Shown: positions 1-11,559 of the stretch, piece by piece
How the letters are laid out: each line of letters starts with the position of its first letter
Position numbering within the stretch: position 1 is the first letter of the stretch
NCBI GenBank assembly: GCA_030549335.1
Contig: CM060189.1
Coordinates: 54,058,953-54,122,952 of the forward strand
Source of the DNA: Pontederia crassipes
Taxonomy: Eukaryota > Streptophyta > Magnoliopsida > Commelinales > Pontederiaceae
Direction of reading: 5' to 3'
Length of the DNA stretch: 64,000 nucleotides
Position numbers and translations under genes: made by a program
The notes under the pieces: generated by a model
The model's database searches: none
The model's input: the letters and a program-made list of their open reading frames with translations, nothing else
What the model was told of the DNA's origin: nothing

Positions 1-249
1 AAACATTTGATATGAGAATATCCAAAAAGATACACAAAGCTGGCTACATTTTTTCTATCATACATTTATCTCCCTGAAAGTAAATGCAAAGGGAGTTGAC
101 AGAAAATATTCTTGTCATATGTAATTTCAAAAACTATTAACTCAATCATAGGTTCTTGATCAGTTAAGGATTTGAATAATGAATTCTTTCAGCAAATAAT
201 TGAATGTAGAACTTTGGTGAATGAATGTGTCATTGAATTATACTTCCAG

Positions 250-1111
250 TGTTCTTAACTACAATGGCAAAGATGGTAACATCAACATCCTTCCCTTGCT
301 GAAGAGAATTGTCAAGCATTGGATACCAGTTTGGATTTTCAGGTGATTATTTCCAACTCTTCTTCCAGCAAACAATATTTTTTACTGCAAATACTTGTGA
401 TTTTTCTTTATAAATTGCAAATTTTCATTTCAATGACAAGGATGGTCATTCGTTCTACAGTGGTGACCAAGACTCAGTTGTGCCACTGCTAGGCTCCCGA
501 ACTCTGGTGCGAGAATTAGCTCATGAGCTCAAATTTGGAGTAACTGTCAATTACAGTGCTTGGTTCCACAAAGGCCAGGTAAATACTTTTGGATATAAGT
601 AATACTTTTCAAATCTTTTAATGCTCTCTTTGCATTCTCATTAGAATGATGGTTAGTGTGAAATTAGTTCAAGCACAACATGCGTCTTCCTATATTCCCA
701 AGTTAATGCATCAATATCTCACTTGTGTAGTAACAAGTTTTAGGATATTAAATACAACTTCCAGATTCCATAACTGCTGTATTAATATATCTTTGATATT
801 TACGCCATCCTGCCAGTGAATTCTTCTGCAATTGTGTTTAGTATCCTGCACTTTCCATGCTTGTTGCTCACATTTTGATATTTCTGTTTTCTTTTCTGCA
901 ATGGAGTACTATTGGCATTAAGTCTTTTGCCTCTTATTGTGTTAAGGTCGGAGGATGGGTGACAGAGTATGGGAACCTCTTAACATTTGCGACTGTTAGA
1001 GGTGCAGCGCACATGGTTCCGTATGCGCAGCCGGATAGAGCTCTTCGCGTGTTCAGATCATTTGTTCATGGAGAAAGATTGCCAAACTCGACTCATCCTC
1101 CCATTGACTGA
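250..1111 (+). CDS. Serine carboxypeptidase-like protein, C-terminal three exons (5' part outside the window)
   Basis: Exons are 250-342, 461-578 and 947-1111, each bounded by AG/GT and joining in frame; the first joined codon (AGT, Ser) spans 341-342 and 461. Exon 1 reads [20 protein letters not shown]. Exon 2 starts [20 protein letters not shown]. Exon 3 contains [19 protein letters not shown], then [14 protein letters not shown], and ends with a TGA at 1109-1111. This is the C-terminus of peptidase family S10, closest in my recollection to the SCPL41/42-type group. The family's catalytic Asp lies in GDQD and the His in GAAHMVP, and both are intact. The nucleophilic Ser region lies upstream of the window. 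Members are usually secreted or vacuolar and act as carboxypeptidases or acyltransferases. Nothing in 1-249 looks coding, so it is probably intron. Family assignment is firm; the exact paralogue and substrate are not. Confidence 0.93.
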
Positions 1112-1194
1112 CTTAAACATATTGTAGATAGCTTCCAGATTTCTCATGAGTGAATTCAGCATTTGTTATTCTTAAGACAAACACTGTAGTATGG

Positions 1195-1200
1195 AATAAA
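1195..1200 (+). terminator. Possible poly(A) signal of the carboxypeptidase gene
   Basis: AATAAA lies 84 bases after the stop codon, in AT-rich sequence, at a plausible distance for the 3' end of the upstream gene. Plant poly(A) signals are loose, so this is suggestive only. Confidence 0.4.
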
Positions 1201-2066
1201 GATGCTCAACAGAAGTAGTATGCACTTAGCCAACTTTGTGATGAGAAACTGTTCAGCAAACAACTGTTTTCTATATTTTGATTTCAGAGAAAGGTGCAAG
1301 ACATGTACTGCAAAATCTTAATAATTAGATTTCATAGATCTAAATAAAAAAAAACATTTTTTCAGTGACATGGAATTGTTATATTGCATGCATAGATGAG
1401 AGTTTGAAGATGATGTGAAAGTTGCACATATATATGTGATTGGTCATTGTTGGAGATTGCAACTCCCTAAAGGATCATGCATTACAATTAATATGACCAC
1501 ATAACAAGCAGCTGGGCAACTATAGTGAACATATATGGTTGAACAGCTTTCTTCTTGAGGATCTTCAATGTACACATAAAGTTACACATTCCACCGCCGC
1601 CACCTTGTTCTCTGTTGCACGGATTGCCTTGTCCCTCACCGCCGGGTCCTCACCGCGCCATGGATCGTCACCATCCATGTCCTGGTCTCCAGGCTGATGC
1701 TCCTGGGCTTACTGCAGCATTCTTCATGCACCAACGCAGGTAGAAGGAGGTGGTGGCAAAGACGGAAGTCAAGACCGCCTTGTGGCCTGAGGTGGTGGCG
1801 CTTAAGATGGACGAAGACATCGAGGTACGAGAAGAAACCAGGATTGAGATCATCCAAAAGGGGTCTTTGGGTGGTCACCACCGCCATATCAAGGATAAGA
1901 CTTGCATAACAAATCTACAGTTTGAAGGGTTGCATGGTGTAATAAGAAGTAAAACTTTCATGGGTTAAATAACTTTCTTTTACAAATTCTCATGTTTGCA
2001 TTAAAATAAGGATGTGGGTTGTGAAGCTTGGAGGGTGCTAAATATGTATATGAATCTTTCTCTTCA
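1201..2066. other. Intergenic DNA with an unexplained GC-rich patch
   Basis: Most of this is AT-rich and featureless. About 1590-1890 is clearly more GC-rich and is open in several frames on both strands, the longest about 83 codons on the minus strand. None of the translations resembles a family I recognise. It could be a decayed gene fragment or captured sequence. Confidence 0.4.
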
Positions 2067-2108
<42 letters not shown>

Positions 2109-2136
2109 AATAATTATTATTATTATTGTTGTTGTT
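2067..2136. repeat. Compound trinucleotide microsatellite (GAT)n-(ATT)n-(GTT)n
   Basis: A run of about fourteen GAT units is followed without a break by ATA/ATT units and then GTT units. The poly-Asp and poly-His readings seen on the two strands are translations of this repeat, not genes. Confidence 0.95.
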
Positions 2137-2575
2137 ATCCTGTCTTTGCCACCTGTGGTGTATGTATGAGCATTTTCTTTTGTTTTTCTCTTCAATATAA
2201 TATTTATTCATGATCGTGGTCGAATTGAAAAAAACTTTAAAAAATCCATCAGTCAATGAAACTAAATGTTAGATAATTTATTTACTTTTCTTCTAAATGT
2301 TAACTTGTCCCAAATGGGTAGTAATAGTTGAATCCATAAGTAAAGAGCTTATAAGTTTATATATTTAAGATCAAACTAAAAAAATCTTAGCATTTATCTT
2401 GAATTTCTTATTGAAACTTATCAGTAATGTTATTGTACTTTAGTATGTAATGATATTAATTATCAGCAAATATGTATTAATAAATATTTTAATGTAATCT
2501 ATATTTATATTATTTTAATTATGATTTTTTTCAAGAATTGCATAATTCCTCTCCAAATCAATAGGAAATATTCTA
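2137..2575. other. AT-rich intergenic DNA
   Basis: No coding potential, RNA gene or repeat boundary seen. It ends where the first long LTR-like repeat begins. Confidence 0.5.
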
Positions 2576-4670
2576 CATAACGTCTTCAAAATTTGACCCA
2601 AATTTAGAGATCAAACCCTAGGCGACATTACTTTCATACAATTTTTCATAACCTAATTAATCGCAGCGGAAACATAATAATAATAAACACAATACTAATA
2701 TAAAATAGCGGAAGACTTCATAAGTGAATAAATCTCAAGATGACAAATTAGCCCATGAGCCATATAAGCTCTAACATAAGACCCAACATAGGGTTCATAA
2801 TACATAAGTGAGTTCATTTAAAAGTATATGACTCAAAGGCACATAGGTCATACATACTCGACTCTTAAAAGAGTTCATCATCATAACATAAGAAAATGTA
2901 AGATAGCTTGGGTCGTAGTCCGACCGTCACAAGTGCATATCGTCATAATGAGGCTTCCACCGCCGAGCCTAAGTCTTATTCATACCTACATGGATTCATG
3001 GGGTACAGGGGATTTCTCCCGTTAGAGTATATTGAGGCCCATGCATGCTATGATCGTATAGCATACTTTCACATGACATATGCATTGCATCATAATAGAA
3101 AATAGATCATATACATGCTACGAGGTATTTATGCACACTATATGACATAAATATAACATCATGACAAGATAAACATACATCATCTTTATCATTATGCTAA
3201 AGCATGTCATGAACTTATCTTACTTTACTTTAACATCTTCATTCATATCATGATGTGATAAATGGACATTCAATTGCATCCTCATAGGTGCATACTTCTT
3301 CATCATCTTTAAACTTTATGTCTCGAGTCATTCATCATTCATCTTTACTTATACTTTCTTATCTTGTTGATTGGGAAGATCATATTGAATTCATGGGAAT
3401 TGACTAGCAAGGCCATTATTGGGTCCGCGTAGGCCCAATTAAGACGCCACCACTTCAGGGGTGGAACTCGCCTCGACTTATGAAAATACCACCACTTGAG
3501 GACGAAACTCATTTTCCCAAGAAATGCTACCAATTGGGGCGGAACCCATTTTCTCTCCTTGATTACAATAAGACACCTTTACGTTAATCCGTCTTTTAAT
3601 TATATTTATCAATACACACAATCATTCAATACATGCTGCATGTTTTAATCCTATTTAAAATCATATAGGCATCAAGATTTGACTAAGTGTGGAATAGACA
3701 GCATTATAGAGCTTTAGCATTGCTCACGACTGTGCCTCATACATAAGCACAAGCGTGTCAAGGCTTGTCACGGTTGGACACTTAACCGTTTTGCTCAGAA
3801 TAACTTGGTCACGGTCGTACCCAATTTGGTCACGGCCGTGTCAGTCTCACTAGTCGCTCACGGGTGGATGTCCATATGGTCATGGCTAAAACGTCTATGT
3901 TCGTACTCACACGCCTATGATAGAACTATGGTTTTCTCTCCATCTCCAAAATATTTTAAGGCACTAGTGACTCTGGACTATCACAGTCGTGCGACCACAA
4001 GGTCACGGCCATGACAGAACGTCAAAATTCTTCCTTTAGACGTTCAAATGCTAAGGCATAAGATCCTAGTGTGGTCACAGTCGTGCTCAAAAGCGTCATG
4101 ACCGTGCCAGAGCTGCAGACGGTACTTCCCTTATTTATACCCATTTCCCCTCTTTTATACATACATACAAACACCTTTACAACATCCATTCATCCATACA
4201 TGTGAGCATATATTATGCTCTATTCATCATACAAATCATACATGAACATTTATATCACAACAATCTTGCACATATGAAGAGTTTTGCGTAAGAATATTAA
4301 AAGCCTCTAATCATGTTCATAAGGACAAAAAAGGTAACTTCCTCAAGAACTAATATATATGGCAATAATCATTCTAGTACTAACAATGATTATCAATGAA
4401 ATAACAATCACAAAGAAAGATTCACATAATCTATGTCCTAATGCACACTCCCTAACTTTCATTCTAAGAACAATTTTTTGTTCTTCATGCCCTAATCTAC
4501 ACAATCAATCATCATTAGGTGAAGGTTAGAAAGATTTGAATCCCCTCAAAGATACCTTGATAACTAAGCTTACTCACCTACTTTCTTCCCATCTTTTCCT
4601 TCCTCCTTCCAACTACCATAGTGCCTTCTCCCTCCTTGTTACTGCTGTCCATGAGCACTAACAAGGTTGC
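2576..4670 (+). mobile_element. Decayed TGTAAC-type long LTR (LTR-1), 3' end missing
   Basis: The start (CATAACGTCTTCAAAAT) matches the start of the LTR at 9144 (TGTAACGCCCTCAAAAT) mostly through transitions. Downstream it shares the family's landmarks in the same order: an AGCGGAAGACTT box near 2710, ATGCAT-rich sequence, an imperfect repeat block (about 3410-3545, with 'CCACTT..GG.G..GAAC' units), and a CACGGCCGTG palindrome cassette at about 3740-4110. A terminal segment of roughly 100 bp, present in the sibling at 20096-23133, is missing where the copia element begins. No internal coding domain is attached. Length and the TGTAAC terminus suggest a Tekay/Del-type Ty3/gypsy LTR, which is inference. 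Confidence 0.6.
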
Positions 4671-5745
4671 TGTTGGGTCAAAGTTTTGATGCCATATAAA
4701 ATTATGTTTTGATGATACAAATCTCGAATGATTAAAGTTAAAATACTGAAAAAGTTTAAAGAAAAATGAATAACTTTATGCACTACACTTTGATTAAATA
4801 ATTGACACTGATCTCTCAATTGTAGAGAATTCTGTTAGCTTTCCATAGACTCCAATATTATCTAATTTGGATAACTGTACAAAAAGTTATGCTCAAAATA
4901 GTGTAGAGTGGTCAACCTGTCGGTCGAAACTATGAAGGTCGGTCGAGATAGTCCGGTTGACCGATCGGAGATGCCGATCGACCGGTCAATGCATAAAATG
5001 CCCAAATCCATGTCGAGACTACACCAGTCGACAGACCGGATGATGCACCGATCAACCGATCAATTTAGTGGGCGGAAATAAAAATTACGAGACTATGTCG
5101 ATCGAATGACCGGTCGATCGACCGACCAGCTGCAGCAACTGGAGAAATCAGTGCAACGGTCATATAGACCGGTCGACCGCATCCATCCAAGCATTGAAGC
5201 CAAACTTCAAGAAATCAAAAGAAGATCATTTCTCTTGAAATTATTATTTAGAGTTTACTTTCTTTCTCTCTTCCACTCTTATGAGCGAATTGCAAAAGAG
5301 AGAAACATTCTTGTTAGAAAAAAATAGAGAGAGCTCTTGTGTAAAAAAAGGTTTTAAATCTTACCTCTTGAGCGAGAGAAAAAGATTAGCTTCCTATGAG
5401 GAGAGATTGCCTTACCTCTCGAAGGGGAGAAAAGATGGTTGATGTAAATGGCTTTCTTCCTTGTCCCATTTTGAACAAAGGAAGGGATTAGTGGAATTTT
5501 CGACAGTCTCGAAGTCGAGAAGTCGGAGCGGGGATGTAGGCCAAGGTGTGGCTGAACCCATCAACAAACCACCGTGTCTTTGCATTTGATTTTTCTCTCT
5601 CTCCTCGTTCATATTATGTTTATGATATGAATTACAAAGGTTTTAAGAATCGTTTTGTGCTTCCGTGATGATCTTTGTGAAATCGACATTTTTTATTTAA
5701 CACAAATTCACCTCCCCCTCTCTTGGTACTCTTTGGAATCCTACA
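4671..5745 (+). repeat. 5' LTR of the copia element
   Basis: Starts TGTTGG and ends CTACA. At 4915-5180 it carries many CGATCGACCGGTCG-type palindromes, repeated in the 3' LTR at 8345-8590. Its later part matches 8690-9141 (same IHPSIE..LQEIKRRSFLLKL reading frame), but that frame has no recognised function and is probably chance openness in the LTR. Confidence 0.9.
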
Positions 5746-5747
5746 AT

Positions 5748-5760
5748 TGGTATCAGAGCC
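5748..5760 (+). other. Primer-binding site, initiator tRNA-Met type
   Basis: TGGTATCAGAGCC lies two bases after the LTR end. This is the standard plant copia primer-binding site, complementary to the 3' end of initiator tRNA-Met. Confidence 0.93.
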
Positions 5761-5874
5761 AAGTTGCTTTTATTTTGATCTTTTGAATCATCTCATTTTT
5801 AGATCTAATCGTTTTAGATCTAATCATTTTTAAGATTCAATCGTCTTTTTTAAGATTTAACAAACTTAAGAGTT

Positions 5875-7400
5875 ATGGCATCAAGTGGATTTATTTTTGC
5901 TGAAGGACAATCAATTAGTCGTCCTTCCCTTTTAAATGCATCAAATTCTGCATATTGAAAAATCCAGATTCAAGCCTACATATGTTCTATTGATATAATA
6001 TATGTGGGATATTGTTGAAAAAGACTATTATTTACATGAAAAATTACCTTCCCAATATGACGAAAGACAGAATTTTTTTTCAAAATTGGATTGGAAAGCA
6101 AATAATATTTTTTTATTGTGCTTTGGATTCTTCGAATTTTAATCGTATTACTAGTTGTGAAAATGCAACCGAAATTTGGAAGAAATTTATTACCACTTAT
6201 GAAGGAACAGATAAAGTCAAAGAATCTAGATTAAATATTTTGAATTATCAATATGATTCCTTCAAAATGCATAAAAATGAATCTATAAATGATATGGTTG
6301 CTCGATTTAATGATATTGTGAATGACTTAGCCTCTTTGGACGAGCCGATAATTAATCCTCAAAAAGTAAAAAAGATTCTTAGGTCTCTTTCCTCCCAATG
6401 GCATACAAAAAGGACTGTGATTGAAGAAAATGATCTGAACAAATTAGATTTTGATGATCTTACTGGTTCACTTATAACCTATGAGATCGGGATCCAAGAA
6501 GAAGAAGAATCTAATTTTTTCAAAAAGAAGACATTGGCTTTGTAAGCAAGCGAAAGTGAAGATGACTCAAGCGAAGAAGATATAGATGAAAAGAGACTCA
6601 TCCACTATACAAGAAAGCTTGACAAATATCTCAAGTTGGTGAAATCTAAAGAAAAAAATGAGAAGCCGAAAAGATGGTTATATAAACATCACTCAAGTTT
6701 CATAAAGAAAGATAAAAAGGAGATATCTTACAAATTGAAGAAGAAAAAGCATGAAGAGACAAGTAAAGATGAATCAAAAGACTCATCAATCTTTTCTAGT
6801 GAGAATGCATACTTGTGCCTAATGGTACACATTGATGAGGTAATTTATAATCCTTCAATTTCAAATAATGCCCCATCGAGCTTTTCCGAAGAAAACATCT
6901 TTCTAGATGTGAATGAAGAACTTTCCTCTCTCATAAAAAGATATTTTTTAATTATGTGAATGAAGAACTTTCCTCTCTCATAAAAAGATATTTTTTAATT
7001 AAAAACGAAAATGAAAAATTACTACTTGAGATTAAAAAACGAAATAGATTCTTTAGAAATTACACATGCTTGTGAAATAGTAAATCTAGCACGTTCTTTA
7101 GAAAAGGTAAAGCAAGAAAATACTTTTTTGAAAAGTACACAAAATAATGAAAAGAATATTTCTCATATAATGAAAAATAATCTTAGGAATCATTTTGAAA
7201 ATAAAAAATCTTATTGAAAATCTAATCATTCCTATGATAGAAAATCACATATTACTTGTTTTACATGCGAATTTTATGACCATTATGCTTATCAATGCAA
7301 AGTTAGAAAATCATATCAAAATGGCATGATTTGGGTTCCGAAAGGAACATTATCTAACAAAATTGGATCCAAAGAAGTTTGGGTACCAAAAATTACTTGA
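5875..7400 (+). pseudogene. Decayed copia gag polyprotein (UBN2-type gag with CCHC zinc knuckle)
   Basis: The ATG at 5875 begins MASSGFIFAEGQS; a stop near 5957 (probably Trp to stop) and frameshifts near 5990 and 6100 interrupt the N-terminal part. The longest intact stretch (6012-6545) has the SIRE/UBN2 gag signature: CALDSSNFNRITSCENATEI, then YEGTDKVKESRLNIL, then MVARFNDIVNDLASL and KILRSLSSQW. A stop at 6543 follows KTLAL. A lysine-rich linker (6636-6959) ends at a 47-bp tandem duplication (6909-6955 and 6956-7002) that throws the frame. Reading resumes at 7011-7217, and a complete CX2CX4HX4C zinc knuckle lies at 7257-7298 (CFTCEFYDHYAYQC), followed by WVPK motifs and a stop at 7398-7400. 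Gag packages element RNA in cytoplasmic particles; this copy cannot make full-length protein. Confidence 0.88.
6909..7002 (+). repeat. 47-bp tandem duplication inside gag
   Basis: The segment beginning GTGAATGAAGAACTTTCC occurs at 6909 and again at 6956, almost identical. 47 is not a multiple of three, so the duplication itself breaks the gag frame, creating a stop right after the first copy. Confidence 0.93.
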
Positions 7401-8102
7401 TTGTATTTCAGGTGTGCCTCACATGTAAAGCAAAGGACAAATGGAAATGAGAAGGCACAAAAGTTATTGTAAAAGTATCATTGGGAATACTCTTGTACTT
7501 TTTAAGTGTTAAGCCTATTTTTTTTATTTCACTCAAAAATTTCAAAATGACTATTTATTTGAAAGAAAAGAAAGGAACAAAAGAAAATTGGTCATAGTGA
7601 TAGCGGGAGCATGTTCAACTCTATTTTTGACATATTATAAATATCATTGTTGTTTCAAAGTTCTATGTCATATTTTGATTCATAAATATAGTTTTTGGAT
7701 TCCATCAAATTGTCTCCATTTTGCCATTATAAAATACTCATAAATTTAAGGGGAGTTATATCTTAAAACCTTTATGATGCAATACTTTACATGTCCATTA
7801 TATAAAAAAAGGGGAAGAACAAATTTTTGATTAAGGGGGAGTTACATATGGTCTTATATGCTTCACATACAAATTATTCTTTTTGATGAAACAAAAAGGG
7901 GAGAAGTATATGAGAAATATGATCTAAATATTACTTTATATAAAGAGTACCTTATAATTAATATTTATGTGAATATCTACCATTGTAAGGAAAGCTATGT
8001 GCTAGGGAGAGTAAAATTGATTTATCTAAGAATTTTATAACTTTTTTGCAACTTTTACATTTTTCATATTTCTCGATTTCTCTTCATAAAAAATGGGGAT
8101 AT
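7401..8102 (+). other. Non-coding 3' internal region and polypurine tract of the copia element
   Basis: This carries several A/G-rich blocks (near 7750, 7810, 7830 and 7900) typical of the SIRE 3' untranslated region, and a purine tract (AAAAAATGGGGA) at about 8087-8099, just before the 3' LTR. No pol-derived coding is present. A 60-codon open frame at 7858-8040 is not recognisable. Confidence 0.6.
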
Positions 8103-9141
8103 TTTTGGTTCAAAGTTTTAATGCCATATAAAATTATGTTTTGATGATCCAAACCTCGAATGATTAAAGTTAAAATGTTGAAAAAGTTTAAAGAAAAATG
8201 GATAACTTTATGCACTACACTTTGATTAAATAATTGACATTGATCTCGAATATTGTGAAATCAAAATTGTAGAAAATTCTATTAGCTTTCCATAAACTCC
8301 AAGATCATCTAATTTGGATAACTGTGCAAAAAGTTATTCTCAAAATAGTGCAGGACGATCAAACTGCCAGTCGAAGCTATGAAGGCCGATCGAGATAGTC
8401 CGATCGACCGATCGGAGATACCGATCGATTATTCAACACATAAAATGCCCAAATCCATGTCAAGATTACACCGATCGACCGATCAACTGCGAGACTATGC
8501 GGTCGAACGACTGGTCGATAGTCCGATCGACCGACCAACTGTGGAAACTAGAGAAATCAGTGCAACGGTCATATAGACCGGTCGATCGGTCCATTACTCT
8601 AATGAACAATAACTATTATATTTCAAGGAGAAAAATGTGAAATAAGTTTTGGACGAATTTTCACATGCTAGAGCCTATAAAAGGAGTGCCAAAGCGAGAA
8701 GCAAAGGCATCCATCCAAGCATTGAAGAAAAACTTCAAGAAATCAAAAGAAGATCATTTCTCTTGAAGTTATCATTTAGAGTTTTCTTTCTTTCTCTCTT
8801 CCACTCTTGTGAGCATAGAAATGCAAAAAAGAGAAACATTCTTGTTCAGAAAAAATAGAGAGAGCTCCTGTGTAAAAGATGTTCTAAATTTTACTTCTTG
8901 AACCAGAGAAAAATATTAACTTCCTAAGAGGAGAGGTTGTCTTGTCTCTCGAAGCGGAAAAAATGTGATTGATGTAAAGGGCTCTCTTCCTTGCCCTATT
9001 TGAAATCTCCGATGGGGTCGAGAAGTCGGAGCGGGGACGTAGGTCAAGGTGTGGCCGAACCTCGTCAACAACCATCATATCTTTGCCTTTGATTTTCTCT
9101 CTTTCCCCCTCCTCCCTCCATGTACCCTTTGAGATCCTACA
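8103..9141 (+). repeat. 3' LTR of the copia element
   Basis: Colinear with 4671-5745 and ends in CCTACA. Scattered substitutions and small indels separate the two LTRs. The GATCGACCG palindrome array is preserved at 8345-8590. Confidence 0.9.
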
Positions 9142-10419
9142 GTTGTAACGCCCTCAAAATCGTCCCTCCTACCACATAGGCACTCAGGATGACACTGGAA
9201 GCGCTACATTGCCTACTACACTATTGACTATGACCATACGTGGCATCTATAATAAGAAAGTGTAATTGAAAACTTTAATGCGGAAGTTCAAATGTTGGAA
9301 TGTCAAGAAACATCAGTAGTTAATGGAGTCTATAATAAAGCGAAGAGACATCACAACTTAATAAGTTCAATAGAAAGAGATGTTCAATACGTGGAAAAAC
9401 ATAGTGTATTTCTATAGAAGAGAACATGCTGAAACGTAATGCAATTGCAGGAGTTTGTGGCAATAATTTATGACATGTGCAGCACTCTCTAAGCTCTGTG
9501 CTCTCTATCACCTCGTCAATTAGGGTTCTCACCTGCAAAATCCCAATGCAGGGGAATCGAATACCCGTGAGTAAAAATTCTAGTACAATAGAAATATAAA
9601 CGATAAAATAAGGATCAATGATAATCGTATACAAATGTATCAGTGATAACAATGATATAATTTGGTTTCTATATATTAATTATGAGGGGTCATATATTAT
9701 ATTTTAACTATAGCAATATCTGTACCCTGTTCTTTACCATGACTGTACATTGTCTTTACAGTGCTTTGCATTGTCTGTACCATACCATGTTCCAGACTTT
9801 ACCATACGATACTCTATGCTTTTCTTTACAATACATTACTTTACATTGCTTTGCTGTGAGTTGTACTACATCTTTTACATTACTATAATGTCCTTAAGGT
9901 TAATTGTCCTATGCGAGCTCGACTTTATTAGATTGGGATGCCAGAGGTGTCTCTCTGAATCTGTAAAGCCAGTAAGCCCATAAAGGGTGAGGGGTGCGAC
10001 AATGCGTTACCCCATTCGGAATGTGAACCTGTAGGTTCACTGTATCCTCAGTTAGCTACATGTCCCTCTAGCATCAGGAACAGTGGTCATTGAAGACCAA
10101 TAGGTTCGTTGTCTCCTCAGCTAACTACCTGCCCCTCTCTATACCATACTGTAATCATTATTCCATACAATGGATCGACACATAGCAATCTCGTAGGTTT
10201 GTCTTTACTTTACTTATCTTTGCTTATCATGATGTCTATGAATCAGGACCCAAATGGGCATTACAATCTGTACAATAGGACTCGGCCAATTATAGATGAA
10301 CTGGTTAGAGTCTTCGGTTAGATTTCAAAAGTCTAACCCAGATCGGATCTGAGTCCGACTCGGACCATATTAATTCTCATACATCTGAATCAATTCAATG
10401 TCTTTCTATGGGTTTGAGT

Positions 10420-10890
10420 GGGTTGAACCGATCAGTTTGAACTGATAGGTTTGACTGAATCGGACGAGCTGAACCACTTGGTCTGACTGGACCGGTCGAC
10501 CGCCCTTTGGACCAGTCGATCGTTCCTCTCGGTTTGGTTGAGCCGAACCGGTCGATCATTCTATAGTACCGATCGATCGGTCCTCTTGGATCGGTCGACT
10601 TTCTTCTTTGTAGGTCTGTCGCACCGGTCGACCGTGCATAGATGGCCGGTCGATCGATGACTTCTGTGTATCTATGGGTCAGTTGACCGATCTGAATTTC
10701 ATGGGGATGCGCAGTGCGTGTTGGATCGGTCGATCGTTGGGAAGATGAGTCGACCGCTCGTGAGACCAGATCCGTCCGATAACAGATGGATCGGTCGATC
10801 GCCCCATAAATATCGATCGACCGATAAATAGATGAACAATCATGAGGCCCTCGTAGGATCGGTCGACCGTTCATAGGACCGGTCGATCGT
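10420..10890. repeat. Dense CGGTCGACCG / CGATCGATCGG palindrome array
   Basis: Near-perfect 10-12 bp palindromes such as GACCGGTCGACCG, CCGATCGATCGG and GATCGGTCGACCG recur roughly every 20-50 bases. The same motif fills part of the unrelated copia LTRs (4915-5180 and 8345-8590). Confidence 0.9.
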
Positions 10891-11559
10891 CCCTTGCGAT
10901 AAAACAGGGCCGCCAGACTTCTTCCTCATTTTCGTTGGCCTTCCGGTCATCAAACGATGATGATCCAAATACGAAAGATGTAACTGACAATCTCAATATC
11001 ATAATGGAATAACTTCACGCATCAAACGATCCATAATTCTTCGTCTAGGGATTTAAGACGCTATGGTACCTCTTTTTCCATCGTTCCGATCGCCGGCGAT
11101 CTGTTCGTCGTCCTCTCCGGCTCCGGTCGGTCTCGGTCGGTGAGGGGAGGCGCTGATCTTAACGTGTGGATCGCAGGGCTCAGGCACGAGTCGGAGGGTC
11201 GTCGGAGGCTTGGACTGGCAACCCATTGTTAATCTTTCATCTGATCTTATTAATCACTTTGAATAACTTGTAGCTCTTGCTTCTTTGTTCGATGAATACA
11301 ATGAGATCAATAAGAAAATAAATCAATGAGAGAATAGATCTTGGAAACCAGTGAGGGATCTCTGTAGGGTCAGGAAAATAGGATCAATTGTACATAGGCA
11401 ATATTTAGATTAAAAAAAATAATTAATTAATAAATCTAATAAAAAGGTTCCTGGAAATCGATATGAGGTAAATCAGGAAAAATGGTTCATGTTGGAATCA
11501 TAAGACAATCGATAATGTTCATATCAAAATAAGAGAAGTCTAATGGGTGGAAATCAAGG

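Larger units (their letters stand above)
4671..9141 (+). mobile_element. Ty1/copia retrotransposon, SIRE/Maximus-like, gag-only (non-autonomous)
   Basis: Two direct LTRs (4671-5745 and 8103-9141) share the same start (TGTTGGGTCAAAG versus TTTTGGTTCAAAG) and the same end (ATCCTACA). The 5' LTR is followed at once by a primer-binding site complementary to initiator tRNA-Met, and a purine-rich tract precedes the 3' LTR. Flanking 5-bp target copies are GTTGC (4666-4670) and GTTGT (9142-9146). Between the LTRs only a decayed gag remains. Protease, integrase, reverse transcriptase and RNase H are absent, so mobility would have required a helper. LTR divergence and several stops indicate an old insertion. 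It inserted exactly at the start of the TGTAAC LTR at 9144. Confidence 0.9.

Noticed and set aside
2028..2256. Poly-Asp / poly-His small proteins
   Set aside because: Pure translation of the GAT/ATT microsatellite.
10395..10874. 159-codon minus-strand frame
   Set aside because: It is a translation of the CGGTCGACCG palindrome array in an LTR; the residue pattern (RSTD, DRSI) is periodic.
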